This document shows positions 1-6,885 of a stretch of 10,083 nucleotides of DNA, in pieces. Position 1 is the stretch's first letter. Each line of letters begins with the position of its first letter. The stretch lies in contig CAYPXJ010000051.1 in the NCBI GenBank assembly GCA_964414595.1, forward strand, positions 1 to 10,083. The letters run 5' to 3'. A program made the position numbers and the translations under genes. This DNA comes from CAYPXJ01 sp964414595. Lineage in GTDB: Bacteria > Pseudomonadota > Alphaproteobacteria > Rickettsiales > CAIJLX01. Below the pieces are notes generated by a model. That model ran no database searches, was not told the origin of the DNA, and saw only the letters and a list, made by a program, of their open reading frames with translations.

Positions 1-588
1 GAAATACGTTTTCCCGACGATATCGCCTATGGTTCTTCGGGCGGCCCGGAATATTCCACCGACATCATTATCACGCATGGCGGCTATGAACAGCGCAACA
101 TGAATTGGGCGTCGGCGCGCGCGCGATACAACGTTGCGCACGGTGTGAAAACGCAAGCGCAACTTGATGCGCTCATCGCCTTTTTCCGTGCGCGTAAAGG
201 GCGTGCGCATGGGTTTCGTTTCAAGGATTGGGCGGATTATAAAACCGTCGGCCAGGTGATTGGAACGGGCAACGGCACCGCAACAAATTTTCAGCTGAGC
301 AAAAATTATACGAGTGGTTCCGGCAGCGAAACGCGCACGATTGCAAAACCGGTCAGCGGTACAATAAGCATTTATAAAAATGCTGTGCTGCAAACCTCCG
401 GTGTCACGGTAAATACCGCAACCGGCGTCGTTACTTTTTCCGTCGCACCGGCGAACGGCGTTCTCGTTTCCGCCGATTTTGAATTCGATGTTCCGGTGCG
501 TTTTGATACCGACCGGCTTTCCGCCTCGCTTGATGCGTATGGCGTGCATAGCTGGCAGGATATTTCGCTGATTGAGATTCGTGTATGA
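1..588 (+). CDS. DUF2460 distal tail protein (GTA gp12-like), 5' partial
   Basis: The reading frame is open from base 1, so the gene begins left of the window; 195 residues are visible. The opening residues, EIRFPDDIAYGSSGGPEYST, then a GYEQRN-W-ARARY stretch and a FFRARKGRAHGFRFKDW stretch, are the hallmark of the DUF2460 family (TIGR02217). An ATG at 100 lies inside this conserved block and is not the real start. The middle (roughly visible residues 85-175) is a Gly/Thr-rich beta region, ending in the FDVPVRFDTDRL motif usual for the family. In the Rhodobacter capsulatus GTA the homologue (gp12) forms the distal tail ring that joins tube to baseplate; I infer the same role here. The stop overlaps the next start by four bases (ATGA, 585-588), so translation is probably coupled. 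Confidence 0.9.
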   Translation, partial: EIRFPDDIAYGSSGGPEYSTDIIITHGGYEQRNMNWASARARYNVAHGVKTQAQLDALIAFFRARKGRAHGFRFKDWADYKTVGQVIGTGNGTATNFQLSKNYTSGSGSETRTIAKPVSGTISIYKNAVLQTSGVTVNTATGVVTFSVAPANGVLVSADFEFDVPVRFDTDRLSASLDAYGVHSWQDISLIEIRV

Positions 589-1439
589 AAACTATTTCAC
601 CGCAACTCAAAAACCATCTCACGAGCGAGGTCACGACGCTGGCGACGTGCTGGAAAATCACACGTCGTGATGCAACCGTGCTTGGTTTTACCAGCCACAG
701 TGCGGCGCTCATCATCGATGCGATCATCTACGAAGCGGCGACAGGATTTACGCCGAGCGCGATTGCAAACAGCGCCGATCTCGCCGTTGATAATTTGGAA
801 ATCGAAGGCATGCTGAGTTCAGATGCGATCGCGGAAGAAGATATTCTCGCCGGGCTATATGACTTTGCGGAGATTGATATTTTCCAAGTGAATTACGCTG
901 ATCTTTCGCAAGGCAAACTTATCTTACGGCGCGGTTGGCTCGGTGAAGTGCGTTTTTCCAAATCGCATTTCACAGCGGAGGTACGCGGGCTTACGCAGCG
1001 TCTCGCGAAAACGCTCGGCGAACTTTATTCACCTTCTTGCCGTGCGAAACTTGGTGATACGCGCTGCAAAAAACTGCTCGGCAGTTTCACCATCAGCGGT
1101 GCGACGGTCGATAGCGCGAGCGATCGGCAGCATTTTTCCGATGCGGCGCTCACGCAAATCGCCGGTTATTTTAATTACGGTGTTGTGACTTTTACTTCCG
1201 GTGCAAATGCAGGACTCAGCATGGAAGTGAAGGAATATACGCCGGGCAAAGTTACGCTTGTATTGCCGATGCCTTATACGATTAGCGCCGGTGATAATTA
1301 CACGATCATCGCTGGCTGCGATAAATCGTTCGATACGTGCGTGGCGAAGTTCAACAACGCGATCAATTTTCGCGGCGAACCGCATGTGCCGGGCATCGAT
1401 AAACTCTTTCAAACTTCCACCACGCGCGGCAGCGAATGA
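585..1439 (+). CDS. DUF2163 / phage BR0599-family baseplate hub protein (GTA gp13-like)
   Basis: A 284-residue protein. The N-terminal part (about 1-160) matches the DUF2163 pattern (a FTSHS motif, AIANSADLAVDNLE, then GWLGEV) and the C-terminal part (about 190-275) matches the phage BR0599 domain (FNNAINFRGEPHVPG). Together these make the TIGR02218 family, which is the hub protein of the GTA baseplate and a relative of phage lambda tail tip protein L. Four cysteines sit in two spaced pairs, C152/C161 (SCRAKLGDTRC) and C245/C252 (CDKSFDTC), the arrangement expected for an iron-sulfur cluster as known for lambda gpL; metal binding here is inference. C22 is a fifth, apparently unrelated. The start overlaps the upstream stop, with no clear Shine-Dalgarno, and the stop overlaps the next gene at 1436-1439. 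Length is normal for the family. Confidence 0.9.
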   Translation: MKTISPQLKNHLTSEVTTLATCWKITRRDATVLGFTSHSAALIIDAIIYEAATGFTPSAIANSADLAVDNLEIEGMLSSDAIAEEDILAGLYDFAEIDIFQVNYADLSQGKLILRRGWLGEVRFSKSHFTAEVRGLTQRLAKTLGELYSPSCRAKLGDTRCKKLLGSFTISGATVDSASDRQHFSDAALTQIAGYFNYGVVTFTSGANAGLSMEVKEYTPGKVTLVLPMPYTISAGDNYTIIAGCDKSFDTCVAKFNNAINFRGEPHVPGIDKLFQTSTTRGSE

Positions 1440-1885
1440 CAACGAAACAAGATATTGTACGCATCGCGCGCGCATGGATCGGCACGCGCTTTCACCACCA
1501 GGGGCGACTTAAACGCACGCGCGATCATCGCGGTGGTTGCGATTGCATCGGCCTCATAGTCGGCGTCGTGCGCGAGGCGGGGTTGCTGCATGAAAATACG
1601 CCGCTCGCGGATTTTGATCGCCGCGATTATGGCCGTCTGCCGCAAGGAGATCGATTGCACGAAACGCTCTGCGCGTTTGTCGATCCGATCACGGAAATTG
1701 CACCGGGCGATCTACTGCTTTTTGCGTTTGATGAAAACCCGCAGCATCTGGCAATCGCCGGCGATTATGCGGGCGGCGGTATCAGTATGATTCACAGTTA
1801 TTTACCGGCGCGCGGCGTGGTGGAGCATCGTTTCGATGCGAGCTGGCGCGCGCGTTTGGTGCAGGCGTATCAATTCAGATTATAA
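1436..1885 (+). CDS. NlpC/P60 family peptidase of the tail (GTA gp14-like)
   Basis: A 149-residue single-domain protein of the phage NlpC family (TIGR02219). The catalytic cysteine is C37 in the GGCDCIGLI motif; the following histidines are H104 (NPQHLAI) and H120 (MIHSY), which give the expected Cys-His-His/polar arrangement. The start of the protein (IVRIARAWIGTRFHHQGR) is the usual N-terminus of the family, supporting the ATG at 1436. In GTAs this protein sits on the baseplate and is thought to cut peptidoglycan stem peptides so that the tail can cross the cell wall; I infer the same here. It has no signal peptide, as expected for a virion component. The ATG lies within the previous gene's stop (ATGA), and the next gene begins three bases after its TAA. 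Confidence 0.92.
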   Translation: MTTKQDIVRIARAWIGTRFHHQGRLKRTRDHRGGCDCIGLIVGVVREAGLLHENTPLADFDRRDYGRLPQGDRLHETLCAFVDPITEIAPGDLLLFAFDENPQHLAIAGDYAGGGISMIHSYLPARGVVEHRFDASWRARLVQAYQFRL

Positions 1886-1888
1886 ATT

Positions 1889-4800
1889 ATGGCAACATTA
1901 GCATTAGCAGCGGTGGGCAGCGCGATTGGCGCGACGACCGGCGCCACATTTGTCGCGGCGATCGGCGCGCAGATCGGCACGTATCTTGGCGGCCAGATCG
2001 ATAGCGTGATTTTCGGCCCGGAGAAGCTTCGCTCGGTGACTGGCACGGGAGTAGAAGCTCTCGCCGTACAAACATCAACCTACGGCAAGATGATCCCCAT
2101 CGTCTATGGCACGGTGCGTATCGCGGGCAACGTGATTTGGTCGCTTCCGATTCAGGAAACGCAGAACACGACGACCGTCAGCGCGGGCGGCAAAGGCGGC
2201 TCGAGCGTCGAGCAGGATGTCACCACGTATTCTTATACCGTGACGCTCGCGATTGCGGTGTGCGAAGGCGTCATCGACGAAATTGTGCGCGTGTGGGCGG
2301 ATGCGAAAATTCTTGATCCGCAGCTTGGCACATGGCGTCTCTATAAAGGCGATGAAGCGCAACTTCCCGACCCGCTGATCGAAGCGACGCAAGGCGTTGG
2401 CAAAACGCCTGCCTATCGCGGCATGGCGTATGTGGTGATTGAAAATTTTCCGCTCGCCGCTTACGGCAATCGCATTCCGAATTTCACGTTTGAAGTGCGC
2501 CGCCGCGTCATCGACGAGGATGAAAACGGCGATACGCTTGAGAATCTCATCACTGCGGTGGTGATGATTCCTGGCTCCGGCGAATTTGTGTATGACACAC
2601 AAACGCAAACCAAATTGCAGGGCGAGCAAGTTGGGCCGCTGTGGGTACAGGGCGGTTCCAGCACTGTAATTAATCAGAATAACCGCAGTTTGAAAGCGGA
2701 CGCGCTCGTCGCGCTTGATCAGTTGGAATCGACGCTGCCGAATGTGAATTGGGTCGCCGTCGTCGTTACGTGGTTCGGCACCGATATCGACGCGGTGGAT
2801 TGCGAGATTTATCCCGGTGTGGAATACCAAACCGGCGCGATTACCGAGCCGGAAACCTGGTCGGTGGGAAGTTTCACGCGCGCCACAGCGCATCAAATCA
2901 CACTCGATATCAACGGCAATCCTGTCTATGGCGGCACGCCGGACGATCAGAGCGTCGTGCGTTATCTGCAGGAGCTCAAACTCCGCGGTTATAATATATT
3001 ATTTCTGCCGATGTTTTTTATGGATACGGCGAACAAGCCGTGGCGCGGGCGCGTCACCGGCTCGCCGACTGAGGTCGCGAATTTTTTCACCAAGACGAAC
3101 GGTTACAACGCGTTCATCACGCATTACGCGAATCTGGTGAAGGATTATGTCGATGCGTTTTCGATTGGCTCGGAGCTCATCGGCCTTACCAAAGTGAAAG
3201 ACGGCAGCAATAATTTCCCTGCCGTATCGGCGCTGGTGAGTTTGGCGGCGACGGTGCGTTCGCTGATGCCTGGCGTCGATCTGACTTACGCGGCGGATTG
3301 GAGCGAATACCATCACACCGATGGTGGCTGGTATAATCTCGACCCGCTTTGGGCCTCGCCGAATATTGATTTCATCGGCATTGATGCGTATTTCCCGCTC
3401 GCCGACGCGCCGCAGAGCAATTACGATATTCAAACCGTGATCGATGGCTGGACCTCGGGCGAGGGCTATGATTTTTATTACACCGACCCGGGCCGCACGA
3501 CCACCGCACCGCTCGCGCCTGCCTATGCGTGGAAAAATATCCAGTGGTGGTGGCAGAATACGCATGTGAATCCGGACGCCTCGACGACTGCGTGGGTGCC
3601 GCAATCGAAAAAAATCTGGTTCACCGAATATGGATTTCCTTCGGTCGATAATGCGATCAATCAGCCGAATGTATTTTACGATCCCAGCAGTTCGGAAAGT
3701 TTTTTCCCGCGGTTTTCGCGCGGCCGCGTCGATCTGCTTTCGCAGCGTCAGGGCTTGCTCGGTACGGAGAAAAAATGGGTGGGCTCCTCCATGATCGAGC
3801 GCAAATTTATTTGGACATGGGATGCGCGGCCGTTTCCCTTCTGGCCGGATCTCAAAACGGTTTGGACGGACGGCGATCTGTGGAAAACCGGCCATTGGAT
3901 TAGCGGCAAGCTCGGGCTTTCGGGCTTAGCGGCCATCGTGCGCGATCTCTCGCTGCGCGCCGGTTTTTCGGTGAATGATTTCGACGTGTCGCGTCTGCTC
4001 GATCTCGTCGATGGCTATGTGCTCACCGACCAAATTACGGTGCGCGCCGCGATCGAACAATTACAGGCGGCGTATTTTTTCGACGCGGTGGAATCGGGCG
4101 ATACGCTGCGTTACATCCCGCGCGGCAATGATACGATAGCTTCTATCGTAGAAGACGATTTGATCGCCAGCGATAGCGATCGCGGGCGCGATTTGGTGAA
4201 GGTCACGCGGCGTCAGGAGCTCGAAATTCCCGCCACGCTCGATGTGTTATTCATGAGCCGCAACAATAATTACCAAACCGGCGATGAACGCGCGACGCGC
4301 ATGACAACGGAGAGCGAAGAAACGCTTCGCATCGCGTTGCCTATTGTGATGACGGAGCAGCAGGCGAAAACCATCGCCGAAACGGCGCTTTATAATACAT
4401 GGCTGGCACGCACGCGCTACGAATGCCAGTTGCCGATGGCCTATGCCGATCTCGAACCGGCGGACGTGATTGAAGTCGCGAGTGGTGCGGCGACGCATCG
4501 TTTACGCATCACGCATACGGATTACGGCAGGCCGGGCGTTGTGCGCGTGCGCGGTGTCGCCGAAGATGCGGCGTCGTATGATTTTTATGCGAGCGGTGCG
4601 AATTCCGGCGCGCTGCCCCCGATCGTTGCAGAGCCCGGCGAAACGCGCGCGGAATTTCTCGATATTCCGCTCCTGCCCGGCGATGAGGCGAATACGGCGC
4701 AACTGCGCATCGCCACGCAAGGCTATAATGAAGGCTGGCGCGGCGCAGTGCTTTATCGTTCCGACGATGGCGGCGCGAATTACCAAACGTTGCTTTCGCT

Positions 4801-5557
4801 CGGCGGAGCAATACTCGGCAATGCGACGACGACACTCGGCGTTGGCGTTTCGCACGTGATTGACGAAGTAAACAGCGTGAATGTCACGCTGCTTTCCGGC
4901 GAACTCGAAAGCACGACCGAGCTCGGATTGCTCAACGGCGCGAATGGTGCGGTGCTTGGCAATGAAATCATCCAGTTCCGCACGGCCACGCTCATCGGCC
5001 CCTATAAATATACGCTAACCGGTCTGCTGCGCGGGCGGTTGGGTACGGAGCGCGACATCGCGAATCACGCAGCGGGCGATCGATTTGTGCTGCTGACCGG
5101 GCAGGTGGGGCGGCTGACAATCCATTCTTCGCTGTTCGGTTTGAGTCGCCCATATAAGGCGGTAAGCATTGGCGAAACGCTTGGCAGCACCTCGGCGGAA
5201 AATTTTACATACGGTGCAATCGCGCTCAAACCCTACAGCCCGGTGCATCTCATCGGCGCGCGCGATGGCGGCGGTAATCTGACGGCGAATTGGGTGCGGC
5301 GTACGCGCAGCGGCGGCGAATGGCGCGATGCGATCGACGTGCCGCTGAGTGAAACAAGCGAGGCCTATGAAGCAGAAATTCTCGATGGATCGAATGTCGT
5401 TGTGCGCACCATCACCAATTTAAGCACGCCGAGTTTCACCTATAGCGCGGCGAATCAGACGATCGATTTCGGTGCGCCGCAAGCTTCGATCAAAACGCGT
5501 ATTTACCAAATTTCGACTGCTGTCGGGCGCGGCTTCCCGGCAGAGGCAATTTTATAA
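1889..5557 (+). CDS. Megatron tail/host-specificity protein with TIM-barrel-like domain (GTA gp15-like)
   Basis: A 1222-residue protein matching the GTA megatron. Order of parts: a Gly/Ala-rich hydrophobic N-terminus (about 1-45, GSAIGATTGATF), a conserved STYGKMIPIVYGTVRIAGNV stretch, a TIM-barrel-like domain (GTA_TIM, about 330-650), a phage tail protein domain (PF13550-like, about 700-865), then C-terminal beta domains including the LTGLLRGRLGTE motif near residue 1046 and a fibronectin-like end. Two acidic residues typical of glycoside-hydrolase barrels are present, E429 in SIGSEL and E580 in TEYG, about 150 residues apart; a hydrolase activity on cell wall or surface sugar is plausible but not shown. 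The homologue in R. capsulatus GTA caps the baseplate and is thought to penetrate the outer membrane. There is no Shine-Dalgarno; it starts three bases after the peptidase stop, so it probably depends on coupling. Confidence 0.92.
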   Translation: MATLALAAVGSAIGATTGATFVAAIGAQIGTYLGGQIDSVIFGPEKLRSVTGTGVEALAVQTSTYGKMIPIVYGTVRIAGNVIWSLPIQETQNTTTVSAGGKGGSSVEQDVTTYSYTVTLAIAVCEGVIDEIVRVWADAKILDPQLGTWRLYKGDEAQLPDPLIEATQGVGKTPAYRGMAYVVIENFPLAAYGNRIPNFTFEVRRRVIDEDENGDTLENLITAVVMIPGSGEFVYDTQTQTKLQGEQVGPLWVQGGSSTVINQNNRSLKADALVALDQLESTLPNVNWVAVVVTWFGTDIDAVDCEIYPGVEYQTGAITEPETWSVGSFTRATAHQITLDINGNPVYGGTPDDQSVVRYLQELKLRGYNILFLPMFFMDTANKPWRGRVTGSPTEVANFFTKTNGYNAFITHYANLVKDYVDAFSIGSELIGLTKVKDGSNNFPAVSALVSLAATVRSLMPGVDLTYAADWSEYHHTDGGWYNLDPLWASPNIDFIGIDAYFPLADAPQSNYDIQTVIDGWTSGEGYDFYYTDPGRTTTAPLAPAYAWKNIQWWWQNTHVNPDASTTAWVPQSKKIWFTEYGFPSVDNAINQPNVFYDPSSSESFFPRFSRGRVDLLSQRQGLLGTEKKWVGSSMIERKFIWTWDARPFPFWPDLKTVWTDGDLWKTGHWISGKLGLSGLAAIVRDLSLRAGFSVNDFDVSRLLDLVDGYVLTDQITVRAAIEQLQAAYFFDAVESGDTLRYIPRGNDTIASIVEDDLIASDSDRGRDLVKVTRRQELEIPATLDVLFMSRNNNYQTGDERATRMTTESEETLRIALPIVMTEQQAKTIAETALYNTWLARTRYECQLPMAYADLEPADVIEVASGAATHRLRITHTDYGRPGVVRVRGVAEDAASYDFYASGANSGALPPIVAEPGETRAEFLDIPLLPGDEANTAQLRIATQGYNEGWRGAVLYRSDDGGANYQTLLSLGGAILGNATTTLGVGVSHVIDEVNSVNVTLLSGELESTTELGLLNGANGAVLGNEIIQFRTATLIGPYKYTLTGLLRGRLGTERDIANHAAGDRFVLLTGQVGRLTIHSSLFGLSRPYKAVSIGETLGSTSAENFTYGAIALKPYSPVHLIGARDGGGNLTANWVRRTRSGGEWRDAIDVPLSETSEAYEAEILDGSNVVVRTITNLSTPSFTYSAANQTIDFGAPQASIKTRIYQISTAVGRGFPAEAIL

Positions 5558-5561
5558 GGAG
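5556..5561 (+). promoter_or_regulatory. Ribosome binding site AAGGAG
   Basis: AAGGAG overlaps the stop codon of the megatron gene and lies six bases before the ATG at 5568. The overlapping tail genes upstream lack such a site, so the DUF2793 gene can be initiated independently and perhaps more strongly. Confidence 0.75.
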
Positions 5562-5567
5562 TAGACT

Positions 5568-6212
5568 ATGGCTACATCAAATAATCTCGTGCTGACCTTT
5601 ATCGAACAGGCACAGGCGCAAAAAGAAGTGACAGCGAACGCGGCTTTCTCGCGCATTGATGCGATCCTCAATCGCGGTGCGGTCGATAAAGATCTCGCCA
5701 CACCGCCCGGTTCGCCCGCGGCCGGTGACTTATATATTGTTGCTGCGGCGGCCACCGGCGCGTGGAGCGGAAAATCCGGGCAGGTGGCCTATTATGATCA
5801 GATCTGGCGTTTTATCGTGCCGAAAGAAGGCATGACGCTCTGGGTCAATGATGAGGATAAGCATTATATCTATAACGGCACGGGCTGGCAGACGGCGCTT
5901 CTGACCTTCCACCAATCCGGCCTTATCGAAACGGTTGCCAATAAAAACTACACTCTCATTTTGGATGTACCCTATCCCATTTTGATAGCGCAGACGGTTG
6001 TTCAATCCGCCTCCGGAACCTGTACGGGCACATTTAAGATCAATACCACAAGCCTTGGTGGTGGCGCGCATAGCGTATCCACAACGAAAACCACGGTCAC
6101 GCATGGAAGTGCGAATTCTGCAATCGCCGGCGACTCTCTCATTTTGACAGTCTCGTCGAATAGTTCCTGCCTCGATCTCGCATATCGCATCACCTATCTG
6201 CGCCTGATTTAG
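5568..6212 (+). CDS. DUF2793 protein with C-terminal tail-fibre-like module
   Basis: A 214-residue protein in two parts. Residues 1-108 fit DUF2793: a start with a QAQAQKEVTANAAFSRIDA stretch, then PPGSPAAGDLYIV, GAWSGKSG and WRFIVPKEGMTLWV. DUF2793 proteins are usually encoded just after the GTA/prophage megatron gene and are presumed tail-tip or fibre components. Residues 117-214 are a second, Ser/Thr/Gly-rich beta-type module (SGTCTGTFKINTTSLGGGAH ... SSNSSCLDLAYRITYLR) with two cysteines, C152 and C201, which could form a disulfide in an extracellular particle. Such an end is typical of receptor-facing phage modules, but its ligand is unknown. The ATG at 5568 is supported by the AAGGAG site. 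The next gene starts two bases after the stop. Confidence 0.85.
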   Translation: MATSNNLVLTFIEQAQAQKEVTANAAFSRIDAILNRGAVDKDLATPPGSPAAGDLYIVAAAATGAWSGKSGQVAYYDQIWRFIVPKEGMTLWVNDEDKHYIYNGTGWQTALLTFHQSGLIETVANKNYTLILDVPYPILIAQTVVQSASGTCTGTFKINTTSLGGGAHSVSTTKTTVTHGSANSAIAGDSLILTVSSNSSCLDLAYRITYLRLI

Positions 6213-6214
6213 CC

Positions 6215-6436
6215 ATGACAAAAAAAATCTTAAGCGTCGAAGCGCGCCTCGATAAGCATGAAGCGATTTGCGCCGAACGTTATGAAACCATTCGCCGTAT
6301 GCTCGAAAAAACCAGCGCCGAAGTCCAACAGCTTCGCCGCGCGGCCAATATGGGCGCGGGCGCGTGGAAAGCGGTGTTAGGTCTAGGCACCGTGCTCACC
6401 ATCATCTGGACCATCACCAAATTATTCGAACGTTAA
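6215..6436 (+). CDS. Small coiled-coil, single-TM protein (XhlA/holin-like candidate)
   Basis: A 73-residue protein. Residues about 6-43 are charged and heptad-like (EARLDKHEAICAERYETIRR and on), suggesting a coiled coil, followed by a Gly/Ala hinge and one hydrophobic segment at about 52-69 (AVLGLGTVLTIIWTITKL), ending FER. This layout, cytoplasmic coiled coil then a C-terminal membrane helix, resembles XhlA-type proteins and other small phage membrane proteins linked with holins. Sequence similarity to XhlA is not certain, and it could instead be a membrane-anchored virion or assembly factor. It begins two bases after the DUF2793 stop, so it is part of the tail operon. No strong Shine-Dalgarno is seen; translational coupling is likely. 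The open frame, tight spacing and clear topology support it as a real gene. Confidence 0.7.
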   Translation: MTKKILSVEARLDKHEAICAERYETIRRMLEKTSAEVQQLRRAANMGAGAWKAVLGLGTVLTIIWTITKLFER

Positions 6437-6439
6437 CGT

Positions 6440-6445
6440 AAGGAG
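6440..6445 (+). promoter_or_regulatory. Ribosome binding site AAGGAG
   Basis: AAGGAG lies five bases before the ATG at 6451, in the 14-base gap after the coiled-coil/TM gene. It fixes the start of the 117-residue protein. Confidence 0.75.
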
Positions 6446-6450
6446 CTTCT

Positions 6451-6804
6451 ATGCCTAGCAAAAACCATTTCACTACCCAGCTTGTCGATGATGCGGAAGT
6501 TGTTATTTCCGCCAGCGGCACCACCTCGAACGCCATTGATTTAGGCGGCACCGCGCTATGCGGCGTGTATATCCCGAGTGGATTTCAAGGCACGTCGATC
6601 ACATTTCAAGCCGCAACGGCTATTGACGGCAGCTTCGTTGCCGTGAAGGGCAAAGACGGCCAAAATATTTCCGCGACCGTTGCCGCCAGCCAATATACGG
6701 CGCTCGATCCGGCAGATTTTGCCGGTGTGCGTTTCCTCAAAATCGTCAGCGGCACCACGGAATCCGCGCAACGCACGTTAAAACTCGCCGCGCGCCCTGT
6801 TTAA
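6451..6804 (+). CDS. Small phage/GTA-associated hypothetical protein, beta-rich
   Basis: A 117-residue protein without signal peptide or membrane segment. It is rich in Ser, Thr, Ala and Gly with short alternating hydrophobic stretches, suggesting a compact beta-sandwich. From memory, the patterns GTALCGVYIPSGFQGTSITF, then VAASQYTALDP and FAGVRFLKIVSGT, recur in small uncharacterised proteins encoded with phage structural genes; I could not check this. A decoration or fibre-associated role is possible, but no function is known to me. It has one cysteine, C37. It is the last gene of the tail operon: a good AAGGAG site drives it, and 81 bases to the next start contain a new promoter. No convincing terminator follows it, so some read-through into the secretin gene is possible. 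Confidence 0.75.
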   Translation: MPSKNHFTTQLVDDAEVVISASGTTSNAIDLGGTALCGVYIPSGFQGTSITFQAATAIDGSFVAVKGKDGQNISATVAASQYTALDPADFAGVRFLKIVSGTTESAQRTLKLAARPV

Positions 6805-6848
6805 TCTGCCACAGTGCGAAAGAAATTGCGCAAGGCGCATCAGAACGC

Positions 6849-6876
6849 TTGACCTTGTATCGTTTCAGGCTACTAT
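6849..6876 (+). promoter_or_regulatory. Sigma70-like promoter for the secretin gene
   Basis: TTGACC at 6849-6854 (5 of 6 to the -35 consensus) and TACTAT at 6871-6876 (4 of 6 to the -10 consensus) are separated by 16 bases. Transcription would begin near 6883, about three bases before the ATG at 6886, so the message would be almost leaderless. The same geometry is seen at the superoxide dismutase gene. This is a pattern match, without experimental support. Confidence 0.5.
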
Positions 6877-6885
6877 GTGCTGCAT

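Noticed and set aside
100..102. ATG at 100 as the start of the DUF2460 gene
   Set aside because: The frame is open to the window edge and the 33 residues before it carry the family's most conserved motif.
2075..3895. Two long minus-strand open frames opposite the megatron gene
   Set aside because: Arg/His/Ile-rich low-quality translations with no domain, antisense to a well-supported gene.
6827..6839. Small hairpin TGCGC-AAG-GCGCA after the tail operon, considered as a terminator
   Set aside because: The stem is only five base pairs with no T-run after it; read-through toward the secretin gene is more likely.
6805..6885. Possible attachment site or tRNA at the end of the tail cluster
   Set aside because: No tRNA-like fold, no direct repeat partner in the window and no integrase gene were seen.
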